A DNA stretch of 54,545 nt from a bacterium (GTDB lineage Bacteria > Omnitrophota > Gorgyraeia > Duberdicusellales > 4484-171), in contig JAJYOP010000009.1 of NCBI GenBank assembly GCA_021796115.1, forward strand, positions 1-54,545. Reading direction: 5' to 3'. Made by a program: the position numbers and the translations under genes. Positions 26,347 through 35,812 of the stretch are shown here, in pieces. Under the pieces are notes generated by a model, which worked only from the letters and a program-made list of their open reading frames with translations, did no database searches and was not told the origin of the DNA. Numbering within the stretch: the first letter of the stretch is position 1; each line of letters begins with the position of its first letter.

Positions 26347-26706
26347 ATGAAAAAAAGATACTTTATTATTTTTGGCGTTTTCATCTTTCTTTCAAGCCTC
26401 CTTTTCCTTCATCAAAAAATCCTCATTTATGTCGAAGCCTACAAAATAAGCAAAAACCATCGTTTATATAACGAGCTCGTTGATAAGAGAGATTATCTTA
26501 TATATAATCTTACAAAAGAGACATCTGTATCGAAAATCAACCAGTGGGCAGAGAAAAATAAATTTATTCCTGCTGAAAGGGTTTTTGCTTTAAATCTACG
26601 CAAGGAAACGCCTGCTAAACCTGCAAGTAAAATATTTGTTGCAATTAATAATTTACTCGGGCTTTCAAGCGGTTCAGCAACGGCTCTTGCAGATGAAAAA
26701 GAATAA
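26347..26706 (+). CDS. FtsL-like divisome protein
   Basis: This 119-residue bitopic protein has a short basic N-terminus (MKKRY), one membrane helix (residues 5-20, IIFGVFIFLSSLLFLH) and a heptad-like extracytoplasmic region (YKISKNHRLYNELVDKRDYLIYNLTKETS). Size, topology and position between rsmH and ftsI match FtsL, which joins FtsB and FtsQ in activating septal synthesis. FtsL sequences are poorly conserved, so the call rests on topology and synteny. The in-frame ATG at 26290, inside rsmH, is rejected. Confidence 0.75.
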   Translation: MKKRYFIIFGVFIFLSSLLFLHQKILIYVEAYKISKNHRLYNELVDKRDYLIYNLTKETSVSKINQWAEKNKFIPAERVFALNLRKETPAKPASKIFVAINNLLGLSSGSATALADEKE

Positions 26707-26777
26707 AAATTACGGCATACTTTTTAAACGGGTTTTTCCAATTTAAAAATAGATTCTTAAGTCTTCTTTAAATAAAC

Positions 26778-28502
26778 GTGAAAACAGGGGATAGCAGCCG
26801 GGCAAAGTATATATATATATTCTTTGCCATTTTTTTTATTATCCTCTTCCTTCGGATATTTTATCTTCAAATTTTTCAAAAAAAATTTTTCCAAGAACTG
26901 GCACAGAATCAATATTACCGAATCATACCTTTATCCGGCAAAAGAGGCACTATTTTTGACTCGAAAGGAAGAATACTTGCTACAGAAATCAGTACGCACT
27001 CGATTTTTGCCGACCCATCTTTAATTCAAAATAAGGAGCTTACAGCAAAATTATTATCGGAGGTTTTGAATATTCCTGAAGATGCAATATTTAAAAAAAT
27101 TTCTCGTAAAAAACGGTTTGTCTGGCTCACACGCAAGATTTCCTTAGTTGAAAAAGAAAAAATAAAAAACCTTAAATTAAAAGGTATTAGCTCGTTGCGG
27201 GAAAACAAAAGATTCTACCCGCAGGAAACTTTAGCTTCAACGATACTGGGGGTAACCGATATAGACAATAAGGGGCTCGATGGTTTAGAGCTGTATTATG
27301 ACAACTATTTAAGAGGTAAAGACGGCTTGGTAAGCGTCTTACAGGATTCGGCGTCAAGAGAAGTAATACTTACTCCGCAAATAATAACACCGCAAGAAGG
27401 TAGAGACATAGTTTTAACGATAGATAGCCAATTACAATATTGGGTTGAGAGCTATCTTGAAGAGACAATGAAAAAATTTAGCGCCAAAGAAGGCAGCGTT
27501 GTTATAATGAATGCACGTACAGGTGAAATCATGGCACTTGCGGATTATCCGAATTTTAATCCTAATAGCTTAAAGGAATTTTCGCCGGAGTTGATGCGAA
27601 ATAAAGCTGTTTGCGATATGTTTGAACCGGGTTCCGTATTTAAAATAGTTACTTTAGTCGCAGCACTTGAAGAAAATAAATTTTTTGATAATCGCATAAT
27701 TTTTTGCGAAAACGGTTCTTATAAAATACCGGGAGCCACACTGCATGACTATCATCCATACGGTTCACTTACCTACAGGCAGATATTTGCAAAATCCAGT
27801 AATATCGGGGTAGGTAAGATTGCCGCTACCCTGGGCAGTCAGAGATACTATATATATATGAAAAAATTAGGTTTCGGCGAAAAAACGGGGATAGATCTTC
27901 CCGGAGAGATAAGAGGGAATGTCAAACCGCTTAATACCTGGTCCAAGACTTCATTTTATATGATTCCGATAGGCCAGGAAGTGGGAGTCAATCTTATCCA
28001 GCTTTCAAGAGCTTTTGCTGCGGTAGCTAACGATGGTTATTTGGTAAAACCCCATGTTCTTAAAAGTGTTTATTCTCAAGGATTGTTTAAAGAAATTCCG
28101 ATAGAACGTAAAAAAATTATTTCTACCGCCAATGCCCAGCATGCGGCAAGCGTTTTGGAAGATGTAGTCAACGATGGAACGGGCAAGCTCGCTTATATCG
28201 AAGGTGAAAAAATTGGAGGCAAAACCGGTACCGCCCAGACTTACGATCCGACAATCCACAGATATTCACCCACAAAATTCAGGGCATCTTTTGTCGGTTT
28301 TATTGCCAGCATCGAGCCGCCGATAGTTATAGCGGTGAGTATTTTTGAGCCTAAAGCGTCCCATTTTGGCGGAGTAGTTTCGGCGCCACTCTTTAAAAAA
28401 ATTGCCGAAAAAACCATAAAATATATCAGAGCAGATAACACAGTAATCAATGATAATAACACAGAAAAAAATAATGCTAATCAACAAGCAAAAGCGTTAT
28501 GA
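26778..28502 (+). CDS. ftsI: Peptidoglycan D,D-transpeptidase FtsI (PBP3)
   Basis: FtsI is the septal cross-linking enzyme and penicillin target. The 574-residue protein starts at GTG 26778. It has a membrane anchor (residues 11-31), a pedestal domain with GKRGTIFDSKGRILA, and a transpeptidase domain with SVFK (nucleophile S286), SSN (340-342) and KTGTAQ (482-487). No PASTA repeats follow. It overlaps murE by 4 bp. Confidence 0.96.
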   Translation: MKTGDSSRAKYIYIFFAIFFIILFLRIFYLQIFQKKFFQELAQNQYYRIIPLSGKRGTIFDSKGRILATEISTHSIFADPSLIQNKELTAKLLSEVLNIPEDAIFKKISRKKRFVWLTRKISLVEKEKIKNLKLKGISSLRENKRFYPQETLASTILGVTDIDNKGLDGLELYYDNYLRGKDGLVSVLQDSASREVILTPQIITPQEGRDIVLTIDSQLQYWVESYLEETMKKFSAKEGSVVIMNARTGEIMALADYPNFNPNSLKEFSPELMRNKAVCDMFEPGSVFKIVTLVAALEENKFFDNRIIFCENGSYKIPGATLHDYHPYGSLTYRQIFAKSSNIGVGKIAATLGSQRYYIYMKKLGFGEKTGIDLPGEIRGNVKPLNTWSKTSFYMIPIGQEVGVNLIQLSRAFAAVANDGYLVKPHVLKSVYSQGLFKEIPIERKKIISTANAQHAASVLEDVVNDGTGKLAYIEGEKIGGKTGTAQTYDPTIHRYSPTKFRASFVGFIASIEPPIVIAVSIFEPKASHFGGVVSAPLFKKIAEKTIKYIRADNTVINDNNTEKNNANQQAKAL

Positions 28503-29938
28503 AATTAAAGCAGATATTTACAACTTCACATGTCCCGCCGGCTATTGGTGAAAAAATAATTAAAGGCATAAATGATAATTCCCGTCTGGTAAAAAAAGGC
28601 GATATATTTTTTGTAAAACCCGGAAATAATTTTGATGTATTTTCTGTTTTGAAAAAAATAGAATCCAAAGTTTTGGTTTTTGCTGCGGCTGAAAAAGATG
28701 TAGACCGTATCGCAAAATGCAATTTAAGAAAACCTGTAATATTTGTAAAAAACATAAACGAAGAGTTTTGTAAAGCAGTCGATTTATTTTATAATTTTAG
28801 CAAAAGTAACCTAAAATTTATCGGCATAACCGGAACAAAAGGAAAAACTACCACAGCATTTATTGTCCAACATTTACTTTCCGGTTTAAAGCAAAATGCT
28901 TCATTAATCGGAACTGTAAAATATATAATCGATGGGAAAACCTATGAACCGACACACACAACCCCTGATTTCCTTACTTTACGGAAAATATTTTGTGGAA
29001 TAAAGAAAAGTAAAAATAATTATGTGGTTATGGAAATTTCTTCTCACTCCATAGATCAAGATAGAATAAAAGGAATTTCGTTTTCAAGATGCGTTTTCAC
29101 CAATTTGTCCAGAGAGCATCTTGATTACCATAAAACAATGCGTAATTATTTTATAACCAAGAAAAGTTTTTTTTTAAAAAATCCCGCTGCAATTTCGATA
29201 ATAAATAAAGATGATAAGCAGGCAACGGAGCTGATGAAAGGGTTGAAGAAAACTGTTACGTACGGAATAAACTCAGATGCTGATTTTAAGGCAAATTACC
29301 TGGTAATCAATAAGTATGGTATAAAGTTTAGATTGTCGTACAAAGGAAAAGATTTTAATGTAGAAAGCAATCTTTTAGGCAGGCATAATGTTTCTAACGT
29401 GCTTTGCGCAATTGCGACAATTTTTTCTCTGGGTTTTGCGCTTAGTGATATAATCAAAATTATTAATAATTTTAAGGGTGTTGAGGGCAGGCTCGAAGAG
29501 GTAAAAAATGGGATTTTTATCGATTATGCGCACTCCCCGGATTCTTTAGAGAAGGCCATGCTTGCATTGAAAGATATCGGTTACGGAAAAATAATTTGCG
29601 TTTTTGGTTGCGGCGGAAACCGTGACAAAGGCAAAAGAAAAATAATGGGCCACATTGCGTCAAAGCTCTCAGATTTTACTATTATTACTTCCGATAATCC
29701 AAGGAACGAGGACCCTTTAGATATATGCCGGCAGATAGAAAGCGGTTTTAGTGGCAAGAACTACTCTTTAATTCCCGATAGAGAAAAGGCAATCAATAAG
29801 GCATTAAAGATGAAAGACGGCCACAGCGACACCTGTTTACTTATAGCTGGTAAAGGCCATGAAAATTATCAGATAATCGGCGATAAAAAAATATTTTTTA
29901 AAGATAGAACAGTAGTTGAAAAATTATTAAAAAAATGA
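28499..29938 (+). CDS. murE: UDP-MurNAc-tripeptide synthetase (meso-DAP type)
   Basis: MurE adds the third amino acid to the peptidoglycan stem. It is a 479-residue Mur ligase with the ATP loop TGTKGKTTT (111-119) and the DNPR motif (399-402), which in characterised enzymes marks meso-diaminopimelate use; lysine enzymes differ here. ATG 28499 overlaps the ftsI stop (ATGA), and its own stop overlaps murF, so translation is coupled across three genes. Confidence 0.96.
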   Translation: MKLKQIFTTSHVPPAIGEKIIKGINDNSRLVKKGDIFFVKPGNNFDVFSVLKKIESKVLVFAAAEKDVDRIAKCNLRKPVIFVKNINEEFCKAVDLFYNFSKSNLKFIGITGTKGKTTTAFIVQHLLSGLKQNASLIGTVKYIIDGKTYEPTHTTPDFLTLRKIFCGIKKSKNNYVVMEISSHSIDQDRIKGISFSRCVFTNLSREHLDYHKTMRNYFITKKSFFLKNPAAISIINKDDKQATELMKGLKKTVTYGINSDADFKANYLVINKYGIKFRLSYKGKDFNVESNLLGRHNVSNVLCAIATIFSLGFALSDIIKIINNFKGVEGRLEEVKNGIFIDYAHSPDSLEKAMLALKDIGYGKIICVFGCGGNRDKGKRKIMGHIASKLSDFTIITSDNPRNEDPLDICRQIESGFSGKNYSLIPDREKAINKALKMKDGHSDTCLLIAGKGHENYQIIGDKKIFFKDRTVVEKLLKK

Positions 29939-31281
29939 TTTTAAAAGATTTTACCAAAATAGAAAAATTATTGGATCCATACAAGATATCCAACCTCTTT
30001 CATTTTACTCCCATATCCGGATTTTCCATCGACTCACGCTCAATCAAAAAAGGAGAGGGATTTATCGCCTTAAAAGGAAAACATAGTGACGGCCATGATT
30101 TTATAAAAAATGCCATAGGAAAAGGAGCATCCTGTATTATTGCCGAGCGGGAAATTGGCGTTAAATGTAAGATACCGACTTTTCTGGTTGACGATGCCTA
30201 TGCGGCTTTAGCTAAAATCTGCCGTTATGTGAGAGAAAAGAAAAATCCAACAGTCTACGCCATAACCGGTTCGGTTGGAAAGACCACAACCAAGGAAATG
30301 CTTTCATATCTGCTCGAAAATGATTTCAAAGTTTTAAAAAATTATAAGACGGAAAATAATATCCTTGGAGTTGCGAAAACTATTTTTTCTCTAGATACGG
30401 AAAAAATCATGATACTAGAGTTGGGAACAAATAATCCCGGAGAAATAAAAAATCTTTCAAATATTGCTTATGCCGACACTGGCATAATCACTTTTATAAA
30501 GCCGGTGCATCTTGAGGGTTTGAGGAATTTACAAGGTGTTTACGAGGAGAAAATAGATTTACTTAAAAGTAACCCCGCAATTAATGCCATCCTAAATAAA
30601 GATGACCCCTATCTTAAAAAAGTAAATTTTTGCAAAAAAATTTACTGGTTTGGTAAAGATAAAAACTGTCATCTTTATGCAAAACTTATAAAGAGCGATA
30701 TCAATGAATCATGTTTTCTTGTGCAGGGCAAATACGAATTGCATTTGGCAAGTGGTTTCCCAGGTTTTATTTATAATGCTCTCTCGGCAATTCTTGCCGC
30801 AAGTATCATGAAGCTGCCGGTAGAGGAACTTGTAGAGCGCTTTAATGGTTTTAAAAATTTCCCGGCGCAGAGAATGCAGATGGATAAGGTAAATAATCTA
30901 TTTTTTATGAACGATGCTTATAATTCTAATCCTTATGCATTTTGCGAAGCTTTGAATATGGTCAAAAAATTTTCCTTAAAAAAAATAGCGGTTATCGCAG
31001 ACATGCTTGAACTTGGGCCAAAGAGCGAATACTACCACAGAAAGCTTGCCAAGCCGGTTATAGACACGGGATTTGATTATGTACTTACTTTTGGAAAGTA
31101 TTCGGCATATTTAAAAGAAGATTTAAAAAAGCTTGGCTACAAAAAAGCATATCATTTTTCAACGCATGAAGATATCGCAGATTTTATTGCAGAATATGCA
31201 GACAAAGGTTCACTGGTTTTTCTTAAAGGTTCCCGGGGTATGCAACTGGAAAAAGTTTTGCAGGCATTTTCACGAAAGTAG
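29935..31281 (+). CDS. murF: UDP-MurNAc-tripeptide:D-Ala-D-Ala ligase
   Basis: MurF attaches D-Ala-D-Ala, the product of Ddl (39769-40746), to complete the pentapeptide. The 448-residue ligase has SIDSRSIKKGEGFIAL near the N-terminus, the ATP loop TGSVGKTTT (111-119), the ENN segment (YKTENNILG) and NDAYNSNP. Its stop lies within a perfect hairpin (31277-31307). Confidence 0.96.
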   Translation: MILKDFTKIEKLLDPYKISNLFHFTPISGFSIDSRSIKKGEGFIALKGKHSDGHDFIKNAIGKGASCIIAEREIGVKCKIPTFLVDDAYAALAKICRYVREKKNPTVYAITGSVGKTTTKEMLSYLLENDFKVLKNYKTENNILGVAKTIFSLDTEKIMILELGTNNPGEIKNLSNIAYADTGIITFIKPVHLEGLRNLQGVYEEKIDLLKSNPAINAILNKDDPYLKKVNFCKKIYWFGKDKNCHLYAKLIKSDINESCFLVQGKYELHLASGFPGFIYNALSAILAASIMKLPVEELVERFNGFKNFPAQRMQMDKVNNLFFMNDAYNSNPYAFCEALNMVKKFSLKKIAVIADMLELGPKSEYYHRKLAKPVIDTGFDYVLTFGKYSAYLKEDLKKLGYKKAYHFSTHEDIADFIAEYADKGSLVFLKGSRGMQLEKVLQAFSRK

Positions 31282-31307
31282 GGACAGAACATTGTTCTGT
31301 CCCTACT
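31277..31307. repeat. Perfect 14-bp stem hairpin across the murF stop
   Basis: AGTAGGGACAGAAC (31277-31290) and GTTCTGTCCCTACT (31294-31307) pair completely around ATT. The left arm includes the murF TAG stop. With no T-run it is not an intrinsic terminator. GGGACAG-type palindromes of this kind are typical of mobile REP-like elements. Confidence 0.75.
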
Positions 31308-31338
31308 CCAAGAAAAATTAATTATAAAAGGAGCAACT

Positions 31339-32421
31339 ATGCTCTATCATATTTTGTATCCCTTGTCGAAATATTTTTTTGCCTTTAATGTTACAAAATA
31401 TATAACATTTAGGGCAGGCTGCGCTTTTATTACTTCTTTTCTAATTGTTATGGCTTTGTGGAATTTTACAATCAAGAGGCTTAAGCGCCTGCAGATTATA
31501 GAAAAAATCGATATGTATGGACATATACGTCTCGAGTCGTTGTATGAAGGTAAAAAAGGTACTCCCACTATGGGAGGTATACTTATTATCTTTTCTATAA
31601 CTATTTCAAGTTTACTTTGGGCGAGGTGGGATAATTATTTCCTTTGGCTTTCCATTTTTGTTTTACTTTCTCTTGGAGCGGTGGGGCTGCTCGATGATTT
31701 GCAAAAAACAAAAACCGGTAAAGGTTTTTCAAGAAGCAAAAAACTTACACAACAGCTTTTAATCGGCGTAGCCTTGGGTTTTTTTGTAGTGTTTACTAAA
31801 AATATTTCAACAGTATTAGATTTCCCTTTTTTTAAAAAAATGACCGTGGAGCTGGGGTACTTTTACGTATTCTGGGCCGCCTTAATAATTGTCTCTGCTT
31901 CAAATGCGGTAAATTTTACCGATGGTTTAGACGGACTGGCTATAGGCGCGGTAATTATAAATTCTCTCTTTTTTGGATTTTTAAGCTATCTGGCAGGCAA
32001 TGTCAAGTTTGCTAATTATCTATTCATCCCGCACATTGAAAATGCCGGAGAACTTGCGATTATATGTTTTTCACTGGTAGGTGCAGGCCTTGCTTTTCTG
32101 TGGTTTAATTGTTATCCGGCAGAGGCCTTTATGGGCGATGTCGGTGCCCTCTCTATGGGCGGATTAATCGGTGCGATTGCATTATTTATAAAAAAAGAAT
32201 TCCTCCTTGTTATAACAGGAGGATTATTCGTTCTTGAGGCACTTAGCGTAATACTGCAGATACTCTCGGTGCGTTTACGAGGCAAAAAATTATTTAAAGC
32301 AGCGCCATTGCACCATCATCTTCAGCTTCTGGGCTGGAAAGAACCTAAAATTATAATACGGCTTTGGATAGTCTCGATTATTTGCGCCGTTATCTCGGTT
32401 CTTACGTTAAAATTAAGATAA
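31339..32421 (+). CDS. mraY: Phospho-MurNAc-pentapeptide transferase
   Basis: MraY makes lipid I from UDP-MurNAc-pentapeptide and undecaprenyl phosphate in the inner membrane. The 360 residues have about ten membrane segments and the family motifs KKGTPTMGGILI, LDDLQK, NAVNFTDGLDGLA, the cytoplasmic FMGDVGALSMGG and the HHHLQLLGW loop. AAAGGAGC precedes the ATG. A 57-bp hairpin-bearing gap separates it from murF. Confidence 0.97.
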   Translation: MLYHILYPLSKYFFAFNVTKYITFRAGCAFITSFLIVMALWNFTIKRLKRLQIIEKIDMYGHIRLESLYEGKKGTPTMGGILIIFSITISSLLWARWDNYFLWLSIFVLLSLGAVGLLDDLQKTKTGKGFSRSKKLTQQLLIGVALGFFVVFTKNISTVLDFPFFKKMTVELGYFYVFWAALIIVSASNAVNFTDGLDGLAIGAVIINSLFFGFLSYLAGNVKFANYLFIPHIENAGELAIICFSLVGAGLAFLWFNCYPAEAFMGDVGALSMGGLIGAIALFIKKEFLLVITGGLFVLEALSVILQILSVRLRGKKLFKAAPLHHHLQLLGWKEPKIIIRLWIVSIICAVISVLTLKLR

Positions 32422-32435
32422 AAAGGAAAGAGCGA

Positions 32436-33692
32436 ATGAATATAGATAACATTAATAAAATTTGCATCGTTGGATGGGGAAGAAGCGGGTATTCACTGTG
32501 CAATTTACTTTTGGTTTTAAAAAAATCAGCGAAAGTTACCGAACTGAAAGAACGAAATAAATTTCATTCCGCATTAATTGATAAGCTTAAAAATTCCGGT
32601 GTTAATTTTGAATTTGGCGGACACAGTGAAAATTTTATAAAAGATTCGCAACTAATAGTGCTAAGCCCCGGCGTAGACCCATTAAACTCGCCCGTTATTA
32701 CGCTGGCAAAAAATCTGAATATACCTTGTGTTGGAGAGGTTGAATTTGCCTCTTGGTTGACTAAGGCGAAATTTATCGCCATAACTGGTACCAATGGAAA
32801 AACTACCACGACCTTCCTGACCTACCGTGTTCTTAAGGAAAATAAAAAAGGGGTATTCCTCGGAGGCAATATCGGCATCCCGGTATCATCGTTCATCATG
32901 AATACGAAAAAAAATGATTTGATAGTTCTTGAAATCAGTTCTTTCCAGCTCGAAACTATTATTGAATTTAAGCCGTATCTTGCGGCACTTTTGAATATTG
33001 AACCAAACCATTTGGACAGGCATCCGACCTTCCAGGATTATTTTGAAGCAAAAATGAATATATTCCGGAATCAGCAAAAAAATGATTGGGCTGTGGTGAA
33101 TAAAAACATCGAAGGCCTTAATGCGATAGAAAAGAAGATAAAGTCACAAATCGTGCATTTTTCTTCTGAATTTGAAAATCAAAACCTTTCCTGCGTTTAC
33201 CGGATCGCCAGTATCTTTTCTCTTGGCAAAATAGAGTGCCTTAAGGTTTTTAACAATTTTAAAGGCATTCCGCACAGGCTGCAGGTGATAAAAACTATCA
33301 ATAATGTAACTTTTGTAAATGATTCAAAATCGACAAATCCTTCTTCTACTATTTGGGCATTTCGCAATATAAAAGGCCCGATAATTCTCATCGCCGGAGG
33401 AAAAGACAAAGGTGTAGATTACAGCGCGATAATCCCGCACTTAAAAAACGTAAAAAAGATAAATCTTTTCGGTCAGGCCGCCGGGAAAATCGAAAAAGCG
33501 TTAAAAGAGCATATCGACACTCAAATATTTTCTTCGCTCACTGAAGTTATAAATGCCTCATTTAAAGATGCGGGTACTAAAGCAACAGTATTATTTTCTC
33601 CGATGTGTTCAAGTTTTGATATGTTTTCAAATTACATGGAAAGAGGAAGAAAATTTATAGAAACAGTTAATAATATAAGTGCAAATAAATAA
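32436..33692 (+). CDS. murD: UDP-MurNAc-L-alanine:D-glutamate ligase
   Basis: MurD adds D-glutamate. The ATG at 32436 follows AAAAGGAAAG and gives MNIDNINKICIVGWGRSG; an in-frame start at 32364 would lie inside mraY. The 418 residues contain the N-terminal Rossmann GWGRSGYS (13-20), the ATP loop TGTNGKTTT (117-125), NIEPNHLDRH and VNDSKSTNPSS. A 192-bp structured gap follows. Confidence 0.95.
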   Translation: MNIDNINKICIVGWGRSGYSLCNLLLVLKKSAKVTELKERNKFHSALIDKLKNSGVNFEFGGHSENFIKDSQLIVLSPGVDPLNSPVITLAKNLNIPCVGEVEFASWLTKAKFIAITGTNGKTTTTFLTYRVLKENKKGVFLGGNIGIPVSSFIMNTKKNDLIVLEISSFQLETIIEFKPYLAALLNIEPNHLDRHPTFQDYFEAKMNIFRNQQKNDWAVVNKNIEGLNAIEKKIKSQIVHFSSEFENQNLSCVYRIASIFSLGKIECLKVFNNFKGIPHRLQVIKTINNVTFVNDSKSTNPSSTIWAFRNIKGPIILIAGGKDKGVDYSAIIPHLKNVKKINLFGQAAGKIEKALKEHIDTQIFSSLTEVINASFKDAGTKATVLFSPMCSSFDMFSNYMERGRKFIETVNNISANK

Positions 33693-33884
33693 CCAACGAG
33701 TAAGAAACAAGATACAAATAAATTCCAGTATTCAATGACCAATCATCAAACAGAAAAATTTAGTAATTGGAATTTGGATATCGATTATTGTTTGGTTAGA
33801 CCCTTCCTTTAAAGGTATAGGAAGGCCTATCACTTCTGGGATTATTGTATCTTAGTTATTTATCCGTGAAGTAATTGATTCAAT
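33693..33884. other. Structured gap between murD and ftsW
   Basis: 192 bp with no gene. The ends are loosely complementary (AAACAAGATACAAATAA near the left, TTATTGTATCTTAGTT near the right), and the middle holds CCTTCCTTTAAAGGTATAGGAAGG, a short interrupted palindrome. It looks like another foldback element interrupting the dcw cluster. Confidence 0.5.
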
Positions 33885-35030
33885 ATGGACAATATCCAAA
33901 TCCGGGATTTTCGGAAAGAACGCAGATTTATTTTTTTCACATTATTAGCCCTTACTCTTTTTGGCACCCTTATGATTTATGAGGCATCGAGTTTGACCGC
34001 CTATAGAACAACCGGTGACGCCGCATATTTTTTCAAAAAACAATTCATTTTTCTTATTATCGGCTTGTTTTTATTTTTTTTAACCCTCTTGATTGATTTA
34101 GATTTTTTGCGTAAACACTCTAAAGAATTTCTGCTTACGACCATATTTATCCTGCTCGTTCTCCTTGTTATCGGAAAAAAAGCAGGAGGAGCAAAGAGAT
34201 GGTTTCATCTCTTTGGTTTGAATCTTCAGCCGTCGGAATTTTTGAAAATATTTTTTCTTGTTTATTGCATAGATTACATCGTAAAAAGAAAAAGCCTTAT
34301 CAGAAATTTTATGACGCTTCTTCCTTTAGGGATTATTTTGGTGGCAATATCTTTAATTGTGCTTTTACAACCGGATTTAGGCACGGCGATATTTTGGATT
34401 TTATGGTTGCTGCTTATACTTTATTTATATCACGCACGGAAAAAACATTTAATCTTAACCGTATGCGCCGGAGCAATAGTGTTGTTTTTTCTTATTGCTT
34501 GGCATCCTTATCGTTTTAGAAGGATCACCGGTTATCTTAATCCTTTTGCCGATCCTCAAGATACGGGTTTCCAGCTTATACAGTCGCAAATTGCCTATGG
34601 CCAGGGCGGATTATTTGGAGTTGGTCTTGGTGAAAGCCATCAGAAATTATTTTTTCTTCCTGCCGCGCATACGGATTTTATATTTTCAATTATTGCGGAA
34701 GAATTCGGCTTATTGGGGATATCTGCCATACTTCTGATACTTTTTATAGTGTTTCATAAAATGTATAATATCGCAAGAGCAAGTGAAGATAATTTTAGGC
34801 GAGGGCTTCTCTTTGGAATAACCATGGTATTTTTTCTCGAAGTTGTAATAAATGTCGGAGTAAGCTGCGGTTTATTGCCAACAAAAGGTCTGTCGCTTCC
34901 TTTTGTAAGCTATGGAGGAAGCAATCTAATCGTGCACTATATACTTTTAGCTCTATTTTTCAATGCAAGCCGGCAAGACGATAAAAATGTCTGTAATGAG
35001 TTAAGTAATGATAATAATGAGTGGCTATGA
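33885..35030 (+). CDS. ftsW: Septal peptidoglycan glycosyltransferase FtsW (SEDS family)
   Basis: FtsW polymerises lipid II at the septum with FtsI. It is a 381-residue SEDS protein with about ten membrane helices. Family motifs include GGAKRWFHLFGLNLQPSE, FQLIQSQIAYGQGGLFGVGLG, the AAHTDFIFSIIAEEFG loop and a GLSLPFVSYGGSN end. A FtsW call over RodA follows from its place between murD and murG. The stop overlaps the next gene (ATGA). Confidence 0.94.
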   Translation: MDNIQIRDFRKERRFIFFTLLALTLFGTLMIYEASSLTAYRTTGDAAYFFKKQFIFLIIGLFLFFLTLLIDLDFLRKHSKEFLLTTIFILLVLLVIGKKAGGAKRWFHLFGLNLQPSEFLKIFFLVYCIDYIVKRKSLIRNFMTLLPLGIILVAISLIVLLQPDLGTAIFWILWLLLILYLYHARKKHLILTVCAGAIVLFFLIAWHPYRFRRITGYLNPFADPQDTGFQLIQSQIAYGQGGLFGVGLGESHQKLFFLPAAHTDFIFSIIAEEFGLLGISAILLILFIVFHKMYNIARASEDNFRRGLLFGITMVFFLEVVINVGVSCGLLPTKGLSLPFVSYGGSNLIVHYILLALFFNASRQDDKNVCNELSNDNNEWL

Positions 35031-35800
35031 ATTTAATAAAAATAATATTACCTTCCCTGCTTATTCTAATACCGATATCTACGCATGCTCAAGCATTAAA
35101 AGAACTGCGTTCGGATCACTTCATAATAAATTATACCGAAGGTGCCGAAGATTCGGTCTATAAAATCCGGGACGACGCTGAATACTATTATAGATCAATC
35201 ACGCAAGAATTTGGATTGATAAGGGATAAATTATGGTCTTGGGACAATCGGGCACGGATAATTATAGCAAAAGACAAAGAAACTTATTTAAAAGAATTCA
35301 AATGCCCGCCATGGTCAGGCGCCTGTGTCGACTATTATAATAAAATAATCTATACTTATCCAAACATGAGCGGATTTTCTTCTATGCTGTTGCATGAATT
35401 AACGCATATAATTTTCAGAGAATATATCGGTTATAATAAATTTCCGCTTTGGCTGGATGAAGGTATGGCGCAATATATGGAATATAAAGATTCTTCGCAA
35501 TCAAGCCAGTTGATTTCCTTAATGAAGAAATTGATAGACGATAATAAATATATAAAATTTTCGCAAATCAATAATATTTATTCACTTTCGCCTAATGAAG
35601 ATCCAAATCTTTTTTATGCTCAAGCTTTTAGTATGGTATTCTTCTTAAAAGAAAGGTATGGAAACGATAATTTTGCACAGTTTTTGAGCTATCTTAGGGA
35701 AAACGATAATATTTTGGATGCCTTAAGAAGAGCTTTCCGCAGTGTAGACAGCATAGATAACCTTGAGTGGGAATGGAAAAAGTTCTATACGTTATCCTAG
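35027..35800 (+). CDS. Secreted gluzincin-type metallopeptidase, dcw-linked (copy 1)
   Basis: This 257-residue protein begins at ATG 35027 (coupled to the ftsW stop). Residues 1-22 are a cleavable-type signal peptide ending THAQA. The zinc site is HELTH (123-127) with the third ligand E145 in WLDEG, spaced as in gluzincin MA-type peptidases. C93 and C100 (KCPPWSGAC) may form a disulphide. It aligns without gaps to the protein at 36810 through residue 150. A periplasmic or exported role in wall growth is inferred from position only; the substrate is unknown. The family resembles peptidase_MA_2. Confidence 0.82.
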   Translation: MNLIKIILPSLLILIPISTHAQALKELRSDHFIINYTEGAEDSVYKIRDDAEYYYRSITQEFGLIRDKLWSWDNRARIIIAKDKETYLKEFKCPPWSGACVDYYNKIIYTYPNMSGFSSMLLHELTHIIFREYIGYNKFPLWLDEGMAQYMEYKDSSQSSQLISLMKKLIDDNKYIKFSQINNIYSLSPNEDPNLFYAQAFSMVFFLKERYGNDNFAQFLSYLRENDNILDALRRAFRSVDSIDNLEWEWKKFYTLS

Positions 35801-35812
35801 AGAATTTATTAT

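Noticed and set aside
31277-31307. Intrinsic terminator after murF
   Set aside because: The stem is strong, but no T-tract follows and mraY continues the operon.
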